NCBI RefSeq assembly: GCF_026343335.1
Contig: NZ_JAPELX010000001.1
Coordinates: 434,001 to 498,000 of the forward strand
DNA length: 64,000 nt
Direction of reading: 5' to 3'
DNA from: Streptomyces sp. NBC_00078
GTDB taxonomy: Bacteria; Actinomycetota; Actinomycetes; Streptomycetales; Streptomycetaceae
Shown here piece by piece: positions 27,561 to 35,080 of the stretch. The position numbers and the translations under genes were made by a program. The first letter of the stretch is position 1. Every line of letters starts with the position of its first letter. The notes beneath the pieces were generated by a model. That model ran no database searches, had not been told where the DNA came from, and was given only the letters and a program-made list of their open reading frames with translations.

Positions 27561-27818
27561 ATGGACTACTGGCGAGACCGGGCCACGTGCCGCTACGAGG
27601 ACCCCGAGCTGTTCTTCCCGATCGGCACCTCAGGCCCCGCGTTGATGCAGACGCAACAGGCCAAGGCGGTGTGCGCACGCTGCCCGGTGCGGGAACAGTG
27701 CCTGGAATGGGCGCTGGACCACGGGGAGATCCTGGGTGTGTGGGGCGGCACCGGCGAGACGGAACGGCGCGCCCTGCAGCGCCGGCGGCGCGCCGCGGCC
27801 CGCCGGGGCAGCGCCTAG
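27561..27818 (+). CDS. WhiB-like iron-sulphur transcription factor
   Basis: An 85-residue Wbl protein. The four cluster-binding cysteines are Cys10, Cys38, Cys41 and Cys47 in the arrangement C-x27-CxxC-x5-C; GVWGG (59-63) and the basic C-terminal tail RRALQRRRRAAARR complete the signature. Such proteins bind a [4Fe-4S] cluster sensitive to oxygen and NO and act with the housekeeping sigma factor. The ATG at 27561 has AGGTGA upstream; an adjacent TTG one codon earlier is less likely. The sequence ELFFPIGTSGPALMQ recalls the WhiB1/WblE group. Its stop codon shares a CTAG with the stop of the converging pseudogene. Confidence 0.93.
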   Translation: MDYWRDRATCRYEDPELFFPIGTSGPALMQTQQAKAVCARCPVREQCLEWALDHGEILGVWGGTGETERRALQRRRRAAARRGSA

Positions 27819-28365
27819 ATCCCTGGGCCCCGCGGCGCCGGGACGGCCGGCAGCCGCAGGGTGAACGCGGCGCCGGCGCCCGGTTCGCTCGCCGCGACGG
27901 CCGTACCGCAACCTGCTCCAGCAGGTCGCCGCCGCGCACCGGTTCACGGTGCAGCCGCAGGGTGCCCGCGTCGGCCGCCGCGAGGTCCTGGAGGTCGTCG
28001 ATGATGCGCTGGAGCACCAGCGCCTCCTCGTGCAGGGAGGCGAGCAGCGCGGGATCCGGGTCGACGACGCCGTCCCGGGTGACCTCCAGCCAGCCGCGGG
28101 AGTTCCTGGCGCGACCGGTGACGACCACGGCTTGGCGGGCGGCCGCGGGGATCTGGGCCAGGGTCTTCGGCCCGAGGCCGGGCAGGTGGAGCGGGGCGGC
28201 CTCGACCGACATCCGGGGCTAGGGCGAGGCCAGGGGGCTGATGCCGGGTGCGCCCGCCTGCGCGGTGGCGGCGCCGGACGGGCGGCCGGGCGACGCCATC
28301 GCCCCGCCGCCGCATCCCGTCAGCAACAGGCAGGCGGCGAGCAGGGCGCCACGGGGTCTATTCAT
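27815..28365 (-). pseudogene. Mosaic remnant: lipoprotein L,D-transpeptidase N-terminus joined to histidine-kinase fragments
   Basis: Read on the minus strand. From ATG 28365 comes a lipoprotein signal (MNRPRGALLAACLLLTGCGG), a short spacer, an in-frame TAG at 28219-28221, then MSVEAAPLHLPGLGPKTLAQ and IPAAARQAVVVTGRARNS, which match the start of Streptomyces YkuD-type L,D-transpeptidases. At about 28098 the reading passes directly into RGWLEVTRDGVVDPDP and LHEEALVLQRIIDDLQDLAA, the dimerisation region of a sensor kinase. Near 27905 the ATPase core is missing, and a different frame gives EPGAGAAFTLRLPAVPAPRG, a kinase C-terminus ending at 27815. At least two deletions and one nonsense change are needed. 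No functional product is expected. Confidence 0.75.
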
Positions 28366-28413
28366 GATCACGGATCGACTGTGACCGACACATGTGAGGA
28401 ACTCGTCAGGTTT

Positions 28414-29838
28414 TCAGTGGTGGTTCGGCTTTCCCCGACTGTACAGCCAGGTGGTGAACAGAGGGTCGAGGTTCTTGCCGGACTCACGCTCCGCGAGGTG
28501 CACGAACTGCGCGGTCGTCCCGTGTCCTGCGCGGTGCACGGCCGCCCAGGTCCGCAGGATGCGGAAGAACGTACGGTCGCCGACGCTCCCGCGGAGTTCG
28601 TGCAGGGTCATCGCGCCGCGGGCGTAGACGGGGGTGTCGAAGATGTGCGCGCCGCTGCCGGGGTCGCTGGGCGGGAACGCCCACAGGCCGTCGCTCGCCG
28701 GGCGGGCGTAGAGCGCGTCGAAGCTCTTCTGGGCGCTGTCGCCGCCGTGCTGCTCGCTGTAGAGCCACTCGGCGTAGGTCGCGAAGCCCTCGTTGAGCCA
28801 GATGTCCTTCCACGAGGTCAGCGACACCGAGTCGCCGAACCACTGGTGGGCGTTCTCGTGGACGAGGGTGCTCAGGTCCGGGGCAGAGTCGTAGACCGGA
28901 CGGGACTGGGTCTCCAGCGCGTACCCGACGTTCGGCGCGCGGTCCACGATCGATCCGGCGGCGCGGAAGGGGTAGGGCCCGAAGAGCTTGCTCTCCCATT
29001 CCAGGACGGACGGCAGCTTCTTCAGGACGGGCGCCGCCTGGGACGCCTCGCGCGGGTCGACGGCGTTGTAGACGCGGAGGCCGTCGCGGGTGTTGTACTG
29101 CTCGACCTTGAACTTGCCTACTGTCGCGGTGGCGAGGTAGGCGGCCATCGGTTCGCGCTGGCGCCAGTGGAACGTGGTGCGTCCGTGCCTGGTCCGCTGG
29201 CCCACCAGGACGCCGTTGGAGACCGCGGTGCGTCCGGCGGGCACGGTGACCGTGATGTCGTACGACGACTTGTCCCTCGGGTGGTTGTTCGCCGGGAACC
29301 AGGTCATGGCGCCCTGTGGCTCCCCTGCGACGAACGCCCCGTCGTCGGTGGGTATCCAGCCGTCGAGCGAGCCGTCCGGGTCGGTGACCGGCTTCGGGGT
29401 GCCGCTGTAGGAGACGGTGACGCGGAACTCCTCGCCCGGATGCAGGGGCCGGGATGGGGTGACGACGAGTTCCTGGCCGTCACGGCGGTACTGCGCCTTC
29501 GCGCGGTCGACGGTCAGGCCGGTGATCTTCAAGCCCGTGAAGTCGAGGTCGAAGCGGGTCAGGTGCTGGGTGGCGCGGGCGGTGAGGACGGCGGTGCCGT
29601 CGAGGTGGCGGCTCGCCGGGTCGTAACGGAGGGTCAGGCCGTAGTGGTCGACGTGGTAGCCGCCGTTGCCGGCGAGCGGGAAGTACGGGTCCCCGGCACC
29701 GGGTGCGCCGCCGGTGCCGGCGGAGGCGGGCCCGGCGGCGGCGAGCAGCGCCGCGAGGGCGACGGGGACCGTTGCGGTCAGCGCCTCGCGACGGAGGACC
29801 GTGGTGGATCTGACGCCCTGCCGGCGGGACTGCCTCAT
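28414..29838 (-). CDS. Secreted M1-family zinc metallopeptidase
   Basis: A 474-residue aminopeptidase-N-type protein. A signal peptide is evident (RREALTATVPVALAALLAAA to GPASAG, cleavage near residue 40). The N-terminal beta-domain (~55-240) contains GGYHVDHYGLTLRYDPASRH; the catalytic domain has the zinc motif HENAHQWFGD (His327, His331) and LNEGFATYAEW with third ligand Glu350. The usual GAMEN substrate motif appears as APNVGYALETQS, so specificity may differ from classic PepN. At 474 residues it lacks the large C-terminal domains of PepN, like other short extracellular streptomycete members. ATG 29838 has an AGGAGC ribosome-binding site. Confidence 0.9.
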   Translation of the reverse strand: MRQSRRQGVRSTTVLRREALTATVPVALAALLAAAGPASAGTGGAPGAGDPYFPLAGNGGYHVDHYGLTLRYDPASRHLDGTAVLTARATQHLTRFDLDFTGLKITGLTVDRAKAQYRRDGQELVVTPSRPLHPGEEFRVTVSYSGTPKPVTDPDGSLDGWIPTDDGAFVAGEPQGAMTWFPANNHPRDKSSYDITVTVPAGRTAVSNGVLVGQRTRHGRTTFHWRQREPMAAYLATATVGKFKVEQYNTRDGLRVYNAVDPREASQAAPVLKKLPSVLEWESKLFGPYPFRAAGSIVDRAPNVGYALETQSRPVYDSAPDLSTLVHENAHQWFGDSVSLTSWKDIWLNEGFATYAEWLYSEQHGGDSAQKSFDALYARPASDGLWAFPPSDPGSGAHIFDTPVYARGAMTLHELRGSVGDRTFFRILRTWAAVHRAGHGTTAQFVHLAERESGKNLDPLFTTWLYSRGKPNHH

Positions 29839-29988
29839 CTGCGCTCCTGGAATGGTCGGTGATCAATCATTCTTAGGCTATGAGCCCGCCCGGCGCGGGT
29901 TCCTCCCCATTCGGGTCAAGTCACACAGCGTCACCGGGCTCCCCCGCACTAGGCTCGATGTCATCCGCCGTCGCAGAAAGGCCCGGTC

Positions 29989-30348
29989 ATGAGCGTGCGC
30001 GTGCGTCGCGTCTACGAACCGCCCGAGCCGGACGACGGCGTCCGCGTCCTGGTCGACCGGCTGTGGCCGCGCGGCCTGTCCAAGGAGGCGGCGCGGGTGG
30101 AGGAATGGCCCAAGGCCCTCACTCCGTCGACCGGGTTGCGCCGCTGGTATCACACGGGCGAGGGATCCTACGAGGAGTTCGCCGACCGTTACGAGGCCGA
30201 GCTGGACGCTCCCGAGGCCGCCGAACTCCTGCTCCACGTACGGGATTTGGCCGCCAAGGGGCCTGTGACGCTGCTGACCGCCGCCAAGGACCCCGAGCGG
30301 AGTCACGCCGCCGTGCTGGTCCGTCTGCTGGACCCGCCTTCCAGATAG
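29989..30348 (+). CDS. DUF488 family protein
   Basis: A 119-residue protein with the DUF488 hallmarks GVRVLVDRLWPRGLSKEAAR, STGLRRWYHTGEGSYEEFAD and a C-terminal VTLLTAAKDPERSHAAVL. The family is widespread and small; no biochemical function is established. The ATG at 29989 has GAAAGG upstream. Its 3' end overlaps the 3' end of the converging GMC oxidoreductase remnant by 46 bases. Confidence 0.88.
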   Translation: MSVRVRRVYEPPEPDDGVRVLVDRLWPRGLSKEAARVEEWPKALTPSTGLRRWYHTGEGSYEEFADRYEAELDAPEAAELLLHVRDLAAKGPVTLLTAAKDPERSHAAVLVRLLDPPSR

Positions 30349-30907
30349 CTTGCGGTGACGGCCAACGCGGCTGCCATGATGCCCAGTTGGGGGTTCACCT
30401 CCGGGCAGCCGGGCAGGACGGAGGCGTCGGTGACGAGGACACCTTCGACGCCCCGCAGACGGCTCCGGGCATCGGACGGCGCCCGCCCCGGATCGCCGCC
30501 CGCGGCGGCCGTGCCGGCCGGGTGGAAGGCCGACAGGTGCAGATCGCGCGGGGTGTCCCGGCCAGCAGCGCGTCGAGTTCGGCGAGGGTATGGGCGCGCG
30601 GTGCCCTTGGGACGCCGGTGAGGACCTCGTGGGCCCCGGCGGCGAAGAGGATTTGGCCCATGGCCCGTACGGCCGTCATCAGCCGATCGCCGTCCCCGGG
30701 GTCCAGGCTGTAGCGGACGAGCGTGCGGCCTTGGCCCAGGACCCGGCCCACGGGCCGGTCGGCGATCATGGCGCCGAGGATCGCGAGCCGGTCGGCTCCC
30801 TCCAGTTCCCGGCGCAGGGAGCGTCCGAGGCCGGGCAGGACGAAGCTGCTCATGCCGGGCGGGCTCGCGGTCGCCTCGATCAGGATCCCGCGGTCGCGGC
30901 CGGTTGT
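30303..30907 (-). pseudogene. GMC oxidoreductase remnant, 5'-truncated and frameshifted
   Basis: The minus strand encodes the C-terminal third of a GMC-type flavoprotein in two frames. Frame one runs from about 30907 (RDRGILIEATASPPGMSSFV then RLAILGAMIADRPVGRVLGQ and MGQILFAAGAHEVLTGVP) to about 30548. The second frame continues DLHLSAFHPAGTAAAG, then GVEGVLVTDASVLPGCPEVN and PQLGIMAAALAVTASYLEGG to the stop at 30303. The break lies in a CGCGCG run near 30545-30552, where two fewer bases restore the frame. Upstream of 30907 an in-frame TGA ends the homology, so about 350-400 N-terminal residues including the FAD-binding motif are absent. The intact family oxidises alcohols or sterols. Confidence 0.82.
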
Positions 30908-30983
30908 TCACCCACCTGCGTGCCGCGGGGGCGGTCGGGGGAGGCAACCCGACCGCGCCCGTGGCGCGCGCGTGCGGAATCGG

Positions 30984-32657
30984 TCAGGCGGTCTGCTTCG
31001 CCGCCGCCCGTCCGGCCGCCCGGCCGGAGAAGAGGCAGCCGCCGAGGAAGGTGCCTTCCAGGGCGTTGTACCCGTGGACGCCTCCGCCGCCGAAGCCGGC
31101 GACCTCGCCGGCCGCGTAGAGCCCCTCGACCGGGTCGCCGCCGGCGTTCAGGGCGCGCGAGTCGAGGTCGGTCTGGATGCCGCCGAGGGTTTTGCGGGTG
31201 AGGACGTGGAGCTTGACGCCGATGAGCGGGCCCGCCGCGGGGTCGAGGATGCGGTGCGGGGTGGCGACGCGGCCGAGGCGGTCGCCGATGTAGCGGCGGG
31301 CGTTGCGGATGCCCTGGACCTGGGAGTCCTTGCTGTACGGATTGGCGATCTGCAGGTCGCGGGCCTCGATCTGGCGGCGCAGCTCGGCCGCGTCGAGCAG
31401 CGGTTTGTCCGTCAACTCGTTCATTTTCGTGACGAGTTGCTCCAGGGTGGGCGCGGTCACGAAGTCGGCGCCCTTGCGCAGGAACGCGTCGACGGGGCCC
31501 GGGGCGCCCTTGCCCAGCAGACGGTCGCGCAGGACCGCACCCTTGTCCTTGGCGGTGATGTCGGGGTTCTGCTCGGAGCCCGACAGCGCGAACTCCTTCT
31601 CGATGATCTTCTGGGTGAGGACGAACCAGGAGTGGTCGTGGCCGGCGATGTCCTCGGTGGTGCGCAGGTGCTTGAGGGTGCTGAGGGTGTCGTAGCCCGG
31701 CAAGCACGGGTCGGGCAGGCGGCGGCCGAGGGCGTCGAACCACAGCGAGGACGGTCCGGGCAGGATGCGGATGCCGTGGCCGGGCCAGATCGGGTCCCAG
31801 TTCTGCACACCCTCGGTGTAGTGCCACATGCGGTCGCGGTTGACCAGGCGTACACCCGCCTCTGCGCTGATGTCGAGCATGCGGCCGTCGACGTACGCGG
31901 GCACGCCCGTGACCATCTCGGCGGGCGGGGTGCCCAGGCGCTCGGGCCAGTAGCGGCTGACTATGTCGTGGTTGGCGCCGATGCCGCCGGTGGTGACGAC
32001 GACGGCCTGCGCGGTGAGTTCGAAGTCGCCGATCCGGTCGCGGTTGGAGGCAATTCCGCGGGGCGAGTCGTCCTTGGCGAGGACCGTGCCGCGCACCCCG
32101 CGCGCCGCGCCCTCCTCGATGACCAGCTCGTCGACCTGGTGGCGGTGGTAGAAGGTGAGCAGCCCGTCGCGTGCGGCCTGCTTGGCGTGGTCGACGAACG
32201 GCTCCACGACGCCCGTGCCGGTGCCCCAGGTGACATGGAAGCGGGGAACGGAGTTGCCGTGTCCGTCCGCGCGCAGGTCGCCGCGCTCGGCCCAGCCGAC
32301 GGTGGGCAGGAACTTGATGCCGTGACTCTCCAGCCAGGCACGCTTCTCCCCCGCCGCGAACTCGACGTAGGCGCGCGCCCAGCGCACCGCCCAGGAGTCC
32401 TCGTCGTCGACCCGGTCGAACTGCGCGCTGCCCTGCCAGTCGCTCCAGGCCAGGTCGAAGGAGTCCTTGATGCCGAGGCGGCGCTGCTCCGGGGAGTCGA
32501 CGAGGAACAGACCGCCGAAGGACCAGAACGCCTGCCCGCCGAGGTTGGCGGCGTTCTCCTGGTCGACCAGCGCGACCCTGCGGCCCTGACTGGTGAGTTC
32601 GTGGGCGGCGACCAGGCCCGCGAGGCCCGCTCCGACGACGATGACGTCCGCGTCCAT
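30984..32657 (-). CDS. FAD-binding dehydrogenase (KstD/fumarate-reductase-like)
   Basis: A 557-residue flavoprotein. The N-terminal MDADVIVVGAGLAGLVAAHE is the FAD dinucleotide motif; GGQAFWSFGGLFLVDSPEQR, VVVTTGGIGANHDIVSRYWP and the C-terminal GLYAAGEVAGFGGGGVHGYN with ALEGTFLGGCLFSGRAAGRA belong to the FAD-binding-2 family of 3-ketosteroid dehydrogenases and flavocytochrome-type reductases. Many actinobacterial members are annotated KstD-like without proof of steroid substrates. ATG 32657 follows AAGGAACC. It is followed by the decayed GMC gene and preceded by a TetR gene 59 bases away, so the three probably formed one regulated unit. Confidence 0.88.
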   Translation of the reverse strand: MDADVIVVGAGLAGLVAAHELTSQGRRVALVDQENAANLGGQAFWSFGGLFLVDSPEQRRLGIKDSFDLAWSDWQGSAQFDRVDDEDSWAVRWARAYVEFAAGEKRAWLESHGIKFLPTVGWAERGDLRADGHGNSVPRFHVTWGTGTGVVEPFVDHAKQAARDGLLTFYHRHQVDELVIEEGAARGVRGTVLAKDDSPRGIASNRDRIGDFELTAQAVVVTTGGIGANHDIVSRYWPERLGTPPAEMVTGVPAYVDGRMLDISAEAGVRLVNRDRMWHYTEGVQNWDPIWPGHGIRILPGPSSLWFDALGRRLPDPCLPGYDTLSTLKHLRTTEDIAGHDHSWFVLTQKIIEKEFALSGSEQNPDITAKDKGAVLRDRLLGKGAPGPVDAFLRKGADFVTAPTLEQLVTKMNELTDKPLLDAAELRRQIEARDLQIANPYSKDSQVQGIRNARRYIGDRLGRVATPHRILDPAAGPLIGVKLHVLTRKTLGGIQTDLDSRALNAGGDPVEGLYAAGEVAGFGGGGVHGYNALEGTFLGGCLFSGRAAGRAAAKQTA

Positions 32658-32716
32658 GGCGAAGGTTCCTTTTCTTGTCGAGGTCTTGCCGGGGTCCGTC
32701 GAGGTCCGGCCGGGAT

Positions 32717-33364
32717 CTAGCCGGGATCTCTTGGGGTCCTGCCGGGGTTGCCGCTGCCGTCGGTCAGCAGCGCGGTGAGCAGTTGTTTGAGCCAGGCGCG
32801 CGCGCCCTCGACGTCCCTGTCCAGCAGCAGTTGGGCGGTGACACCGTCGTACGCGGCGACCACGGCGTGGGCCGCGCCGTCGATGTCGCCGAGCACTGCG
32901 GGCGGTTCGACGAAGCCCCCCGCGCGGGCGAGCCGCTCCGCGATCGCCCCGCGCAGCCGCGCCCGGTGTTCCAGCAGACTCTCGGCGACCTGTGGATCGC
33001 GGGCGGCGTGCACCAGAAAGTCCGTCTTCACCAGCAGCCAGTCAAGGTCGAGGAGCAGCACCTCGGTGACGCGGTCGACGGCGGCGGGCACGTCGAGGTC
33101 CGGTCCGTCCTGGGCGAGCGCTCCGGACACCTGGTCCGCGATCAGGTCGGCGCGCTGCCGGTAGAGGGCGAAGAACAGCTCGTCCAGGCTGTCGAAGTTG
33201 GAGTAGAAGGCGCCCCTGCTGTAGCCGGCGGCCTCGCAGACCTCCTCGATCGAGACCCGCCCGAAGCCCTTGGCTGCGAACACGGCGAAGGCGGCGTCGA
33301 GGAGGTTGGCGCGCGTACGGACCCTGCGCCGAGTCACCCGCCGCGCCGTCTGACCAGCAACCAT
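32717..33364 (-). CDS. TetR-family transcriptional regulator
   Basis: A 215-residue regulator: basic N-terminus (RRVTRRRVRTRANLLDAAFA), DNA-binding helices with IEEVCEAAGYSRGAFYSNF (~40-60) and a helical C-terminal ligand domain. The start at 33362-33364 follows GGAGGAGGG. Fourteen bases upstream lie two adjacent 16-bp palindromes (33381-33396 and 33398-33413), an arrangement expected for two TetR dimers and hence autorepression. The flavoprotein gene downstream on the same strand is probably co-regulated. Confidence 0.92.
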   Translation of the reverse strand: MVAGQTARRVTRRRVRTRANLLDAAFAVFAAKGFGRVSIEEVCEAAGYSRGAFYSNFDSLDELFFALYRQRADLIADQVSGALAQDGPDLDVPAAVDRVTEVLLLDLDWLLVKTDFLVHAARDPQVAESLLEHRARLRGAIAERLARAGGFVEPPAVLGDIDGAAHAVVAAYDGVTAQLLLDRDVEGARAWLKQLLTALLTDGSGNPGRTPRDPG

Positions 33365-33377
33365 GATCCCTCCTCCA

Positions 33378-33416
33378 TTCGATACAGGAATGTATCCGAT
33401 ACATCGATGTATCGAA
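33378..33416. promoter_or_regulatory. Twin palindromic operator upstream of the TetR gene
   Basis: GATACAGGAATGTATC (33381-33396) and the perfect palindrome GATACATCGATGTATC (33398-33413) share GATACA/TGTATC half-sites and are offset by 17 bp. The outer flanks TTC and GAA make the 39-bp block nearly symmetrical as a whole. It lies between the TetR start (33364) and the divergent AlkB-like gene (33469). Confidence 0.82.
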
Positions 33417-33468
33417 AGTCTTCGACTTTCATGGGAACACGTTTTCGATTAAGGAGTACGCTGGATCC

Positions 33469-34095
33469 ATGACGACGCACCTCCAGGGCTCGCTCTTCGA
33501 CCAGACCGACCAGCTGCGTCTCGGCTCCCTCGGCGGAATCCGCCGGACGCAGCTCGGCCTCGGCGCCTGGATCGACGTCCTGCCCGGATGGCTCGCCGGC
33601 TCGGACCGCATGTTCGAACAGCTGGCCGCCGAGGTTCCGTGGCACGCCGAACGACGCACCATGTACGACCGGGTCATCGACGTACCGCGGCTGCTCGCGT
33701 ACTACCGAGCGGGCGCCGCGCTCCCGCACCCGGCGCTGGACGAGGCCCGCCGCGCGCTGTCCGCGCACTACGCCGAGGAGCTGGGCGAACCGTTCACCAC
33801 GGCCGGGCTCTGCTACTACCGCGACGGGCGGGACAGCGTCGCCTGGCACGGCGACCGGACCGGACGGGGCGCCCGCGAGGACACGATGGTCGCCATCCTC
33901 TCGGTGGGCGCGCCCCGCGATCTGCTGCTGCGTCCCGCCCGGGGCGGCGACAGCGTGCGACGCCCGCTGGGGCACGGCGACCTCATCGTGATGGGCGGCT
34001 CCTGCCAGCGGACCTGGGAGCACTGCGTACCGAAGACCGCACGCGCCGCGGGACCGCGCATCAGCATCCAGTTCCGCCCGCACGGCGTGCAGTGA
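33469..34095 (+). CDS. AlkB-like 2-oxoglutarate/Fe(II)-dependent dioxygenase
   Basis: A 208-residue AlkB-fold protein. It shows the iron triad in SVAWHGDRTGRG (His127, Asp129) and RTWEHCVPKT (His185) and the 2-oxoglutarate-binding arginines in GPRISIQFR (Arg197, Arg203). PFTTAGLCYYRDGRDS is the substrate-lid region. AlkB enzymes remove N-alkyl damage from DNA or RNA bases by oxidation; several bacterial subgroups act on other substrates. The ATG at 33469 is the natural start. It is divergent from the TetR gene and its promoter may lie in or beside the twin operator, so control by that regulator is possible. Confidence 0.88.
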   Translation: MTTHLQGSLFDQTDQLRLGSLGGIRRTQLGLGAWIDVLPGWLAGSDRMFEQLAAEVPWHAERRTMYDRVIDVPRLLAYYRAGAALPHPALDEARRALSAHYAEELGEPFTTAGLCYYRDGRDSVAWHGDRTGRGAREDTMVAILSVGAPRDLLLRPARGGDSVRRPLGHGDLIVMGGSCQRTWEHCVPKTARAAGPRISIQFRPHGVQ

Positions 34096-34128
34096 GGCGG
34101 AGAGGCGGCCGCTTCGGCTGCACGCAGG

Positions 34129-34163
34129 GGGCTGCCTCGGGCGGACGGTGCCGGAGGCAGCCC
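34129..34163 (+). terminator. Hairpin after the AlkB-like gene
   Basis: GGGCTGCCTC (34129-34138) pairs with GAGGCAGCCC (34154-34163) around a 15-base loop, 33 bases after the AlkB-like stop. There is no T-run, which is common for streptomycete terminators, so the call rests on stem strength and position. Confidence 0.5.
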
Positions 34164-34292
34164 TTCCGCCGGGCCCCGCCCTCCGGTCTGCGCCCCTGAG
34201 CCCGCAGATTGGCGCGGACCCGCCGGTTCCGGTGCGGGCCGGGTCTGCTTTGCTGGTGCGGTCGGGCAGGGACCTCACCACACGGGGCAATC

Positions 34293-35039
34293 ATGCGGGC
34301 AGACGTACGGCAAGTCGCCGACGGCATTCACCTGGTGCACGGAAGCAACACCAACTGGGTGATCCTCACCGAGGGTGACGAGATCACCCTGGTCGACACC
34401 GGCTACCTCGGGGACCGGGAAGAGGTGCTCGCGTCCCTGGCGACGGTCGGCGGTTCACCGGAGGCGGTCGCGGCGGTGCTGATCACGCACGCCCACAACG
34501 ACCACCTGGGCTCCGCCGAGTACCTGCGCGGCACCTACGGCACGCCGGTGTACCTCCACGAGGCCGAACTGCCGCACGCGCGCCGGGAGTTCCTGCACCA
34601 GGTGACCGTCGGGCAGGTCCTGCGGAACAGCTGGCGGCCCGGTGTGCTGCCCTGGTCGGTGCACGCGCTGCGCTCCGGCGGCACGGCCCATGTGCCGGTC
34701 GCGGTTCCGGAGCCGTTTCCGGCGACGGGCCCGCTGGATCTCCCGGGCCGGCCGGTGCCGGCGCACACGCCGGGCCACACCGCCGGGCACACCGCCTTCC
34801 ACCTGCCGCACTCCGGGGTGCTGATCTCGGGCGACGCCCTGGTCACCGCCCACCCCACCTCGCGGGTCAAGGGGCCGCAGCTGCTGCCCGACATGTTCCA
34901 CCACCAGCGCGAACGTGCCGTTGCCTCACTGGACGCACTGGCCGCCCTGGACGGCGACCTGCTGCTTCCCGGGCACGGCCCCGCACACCGCGGTCCAGTG
35001 GGTGAAGCGGCACTTCAGGCCAAGGAGCGCGCCCTCTAA
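34293..35039 (+). CDS. Metallo-beta-lactamase-fold hydrolase
   Basis: A 248-residue MBL-fold protein with the metal-binding motif THAHNDHLGS (His66, His68, Asp70, His71), the loop HTPGHTAGHTAFHLP, ISGDALVTAHPTS and the final LLPGHGPAH. The substrate is not evident; relatives include glyoxalase-II-like and lactonase-like enzymes. No signal peptide is seen, so it is cytoplasmic. The ATG at 34293 gives MRADVRQVADGIHLVHG, the usual beginning for this family; a longer in-frame start adds a cysteine-rich non-conserved piece and is rejected. Confidence 0.87.
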   Translation: MRADVRQVADGIHLVHGSNTNWVILTEGDEITLVDTGYLGDREEVLASLATVGGSPEAVAAVLITHAHNDHLGSAEYLRGTYGTPVYLHEAELPHARREFLHQVTVGQVLRNSWRPGVLPWSVHALRSGGTAHVPVAVPEPFPATGPLDLPGRPVPAHTPGHTAGHTAFHLPHSGVLISGDALVTAHPTSRVKGPQLLPDMFHHQRERAVASLDALAALDGDLLLPGHGPAHRGPVGEAALQAKERAL

Positions 35040-35080
35040 GGTGAGGTGACGATCACCCGCGAGGCAAGGAAACGCGAGCC

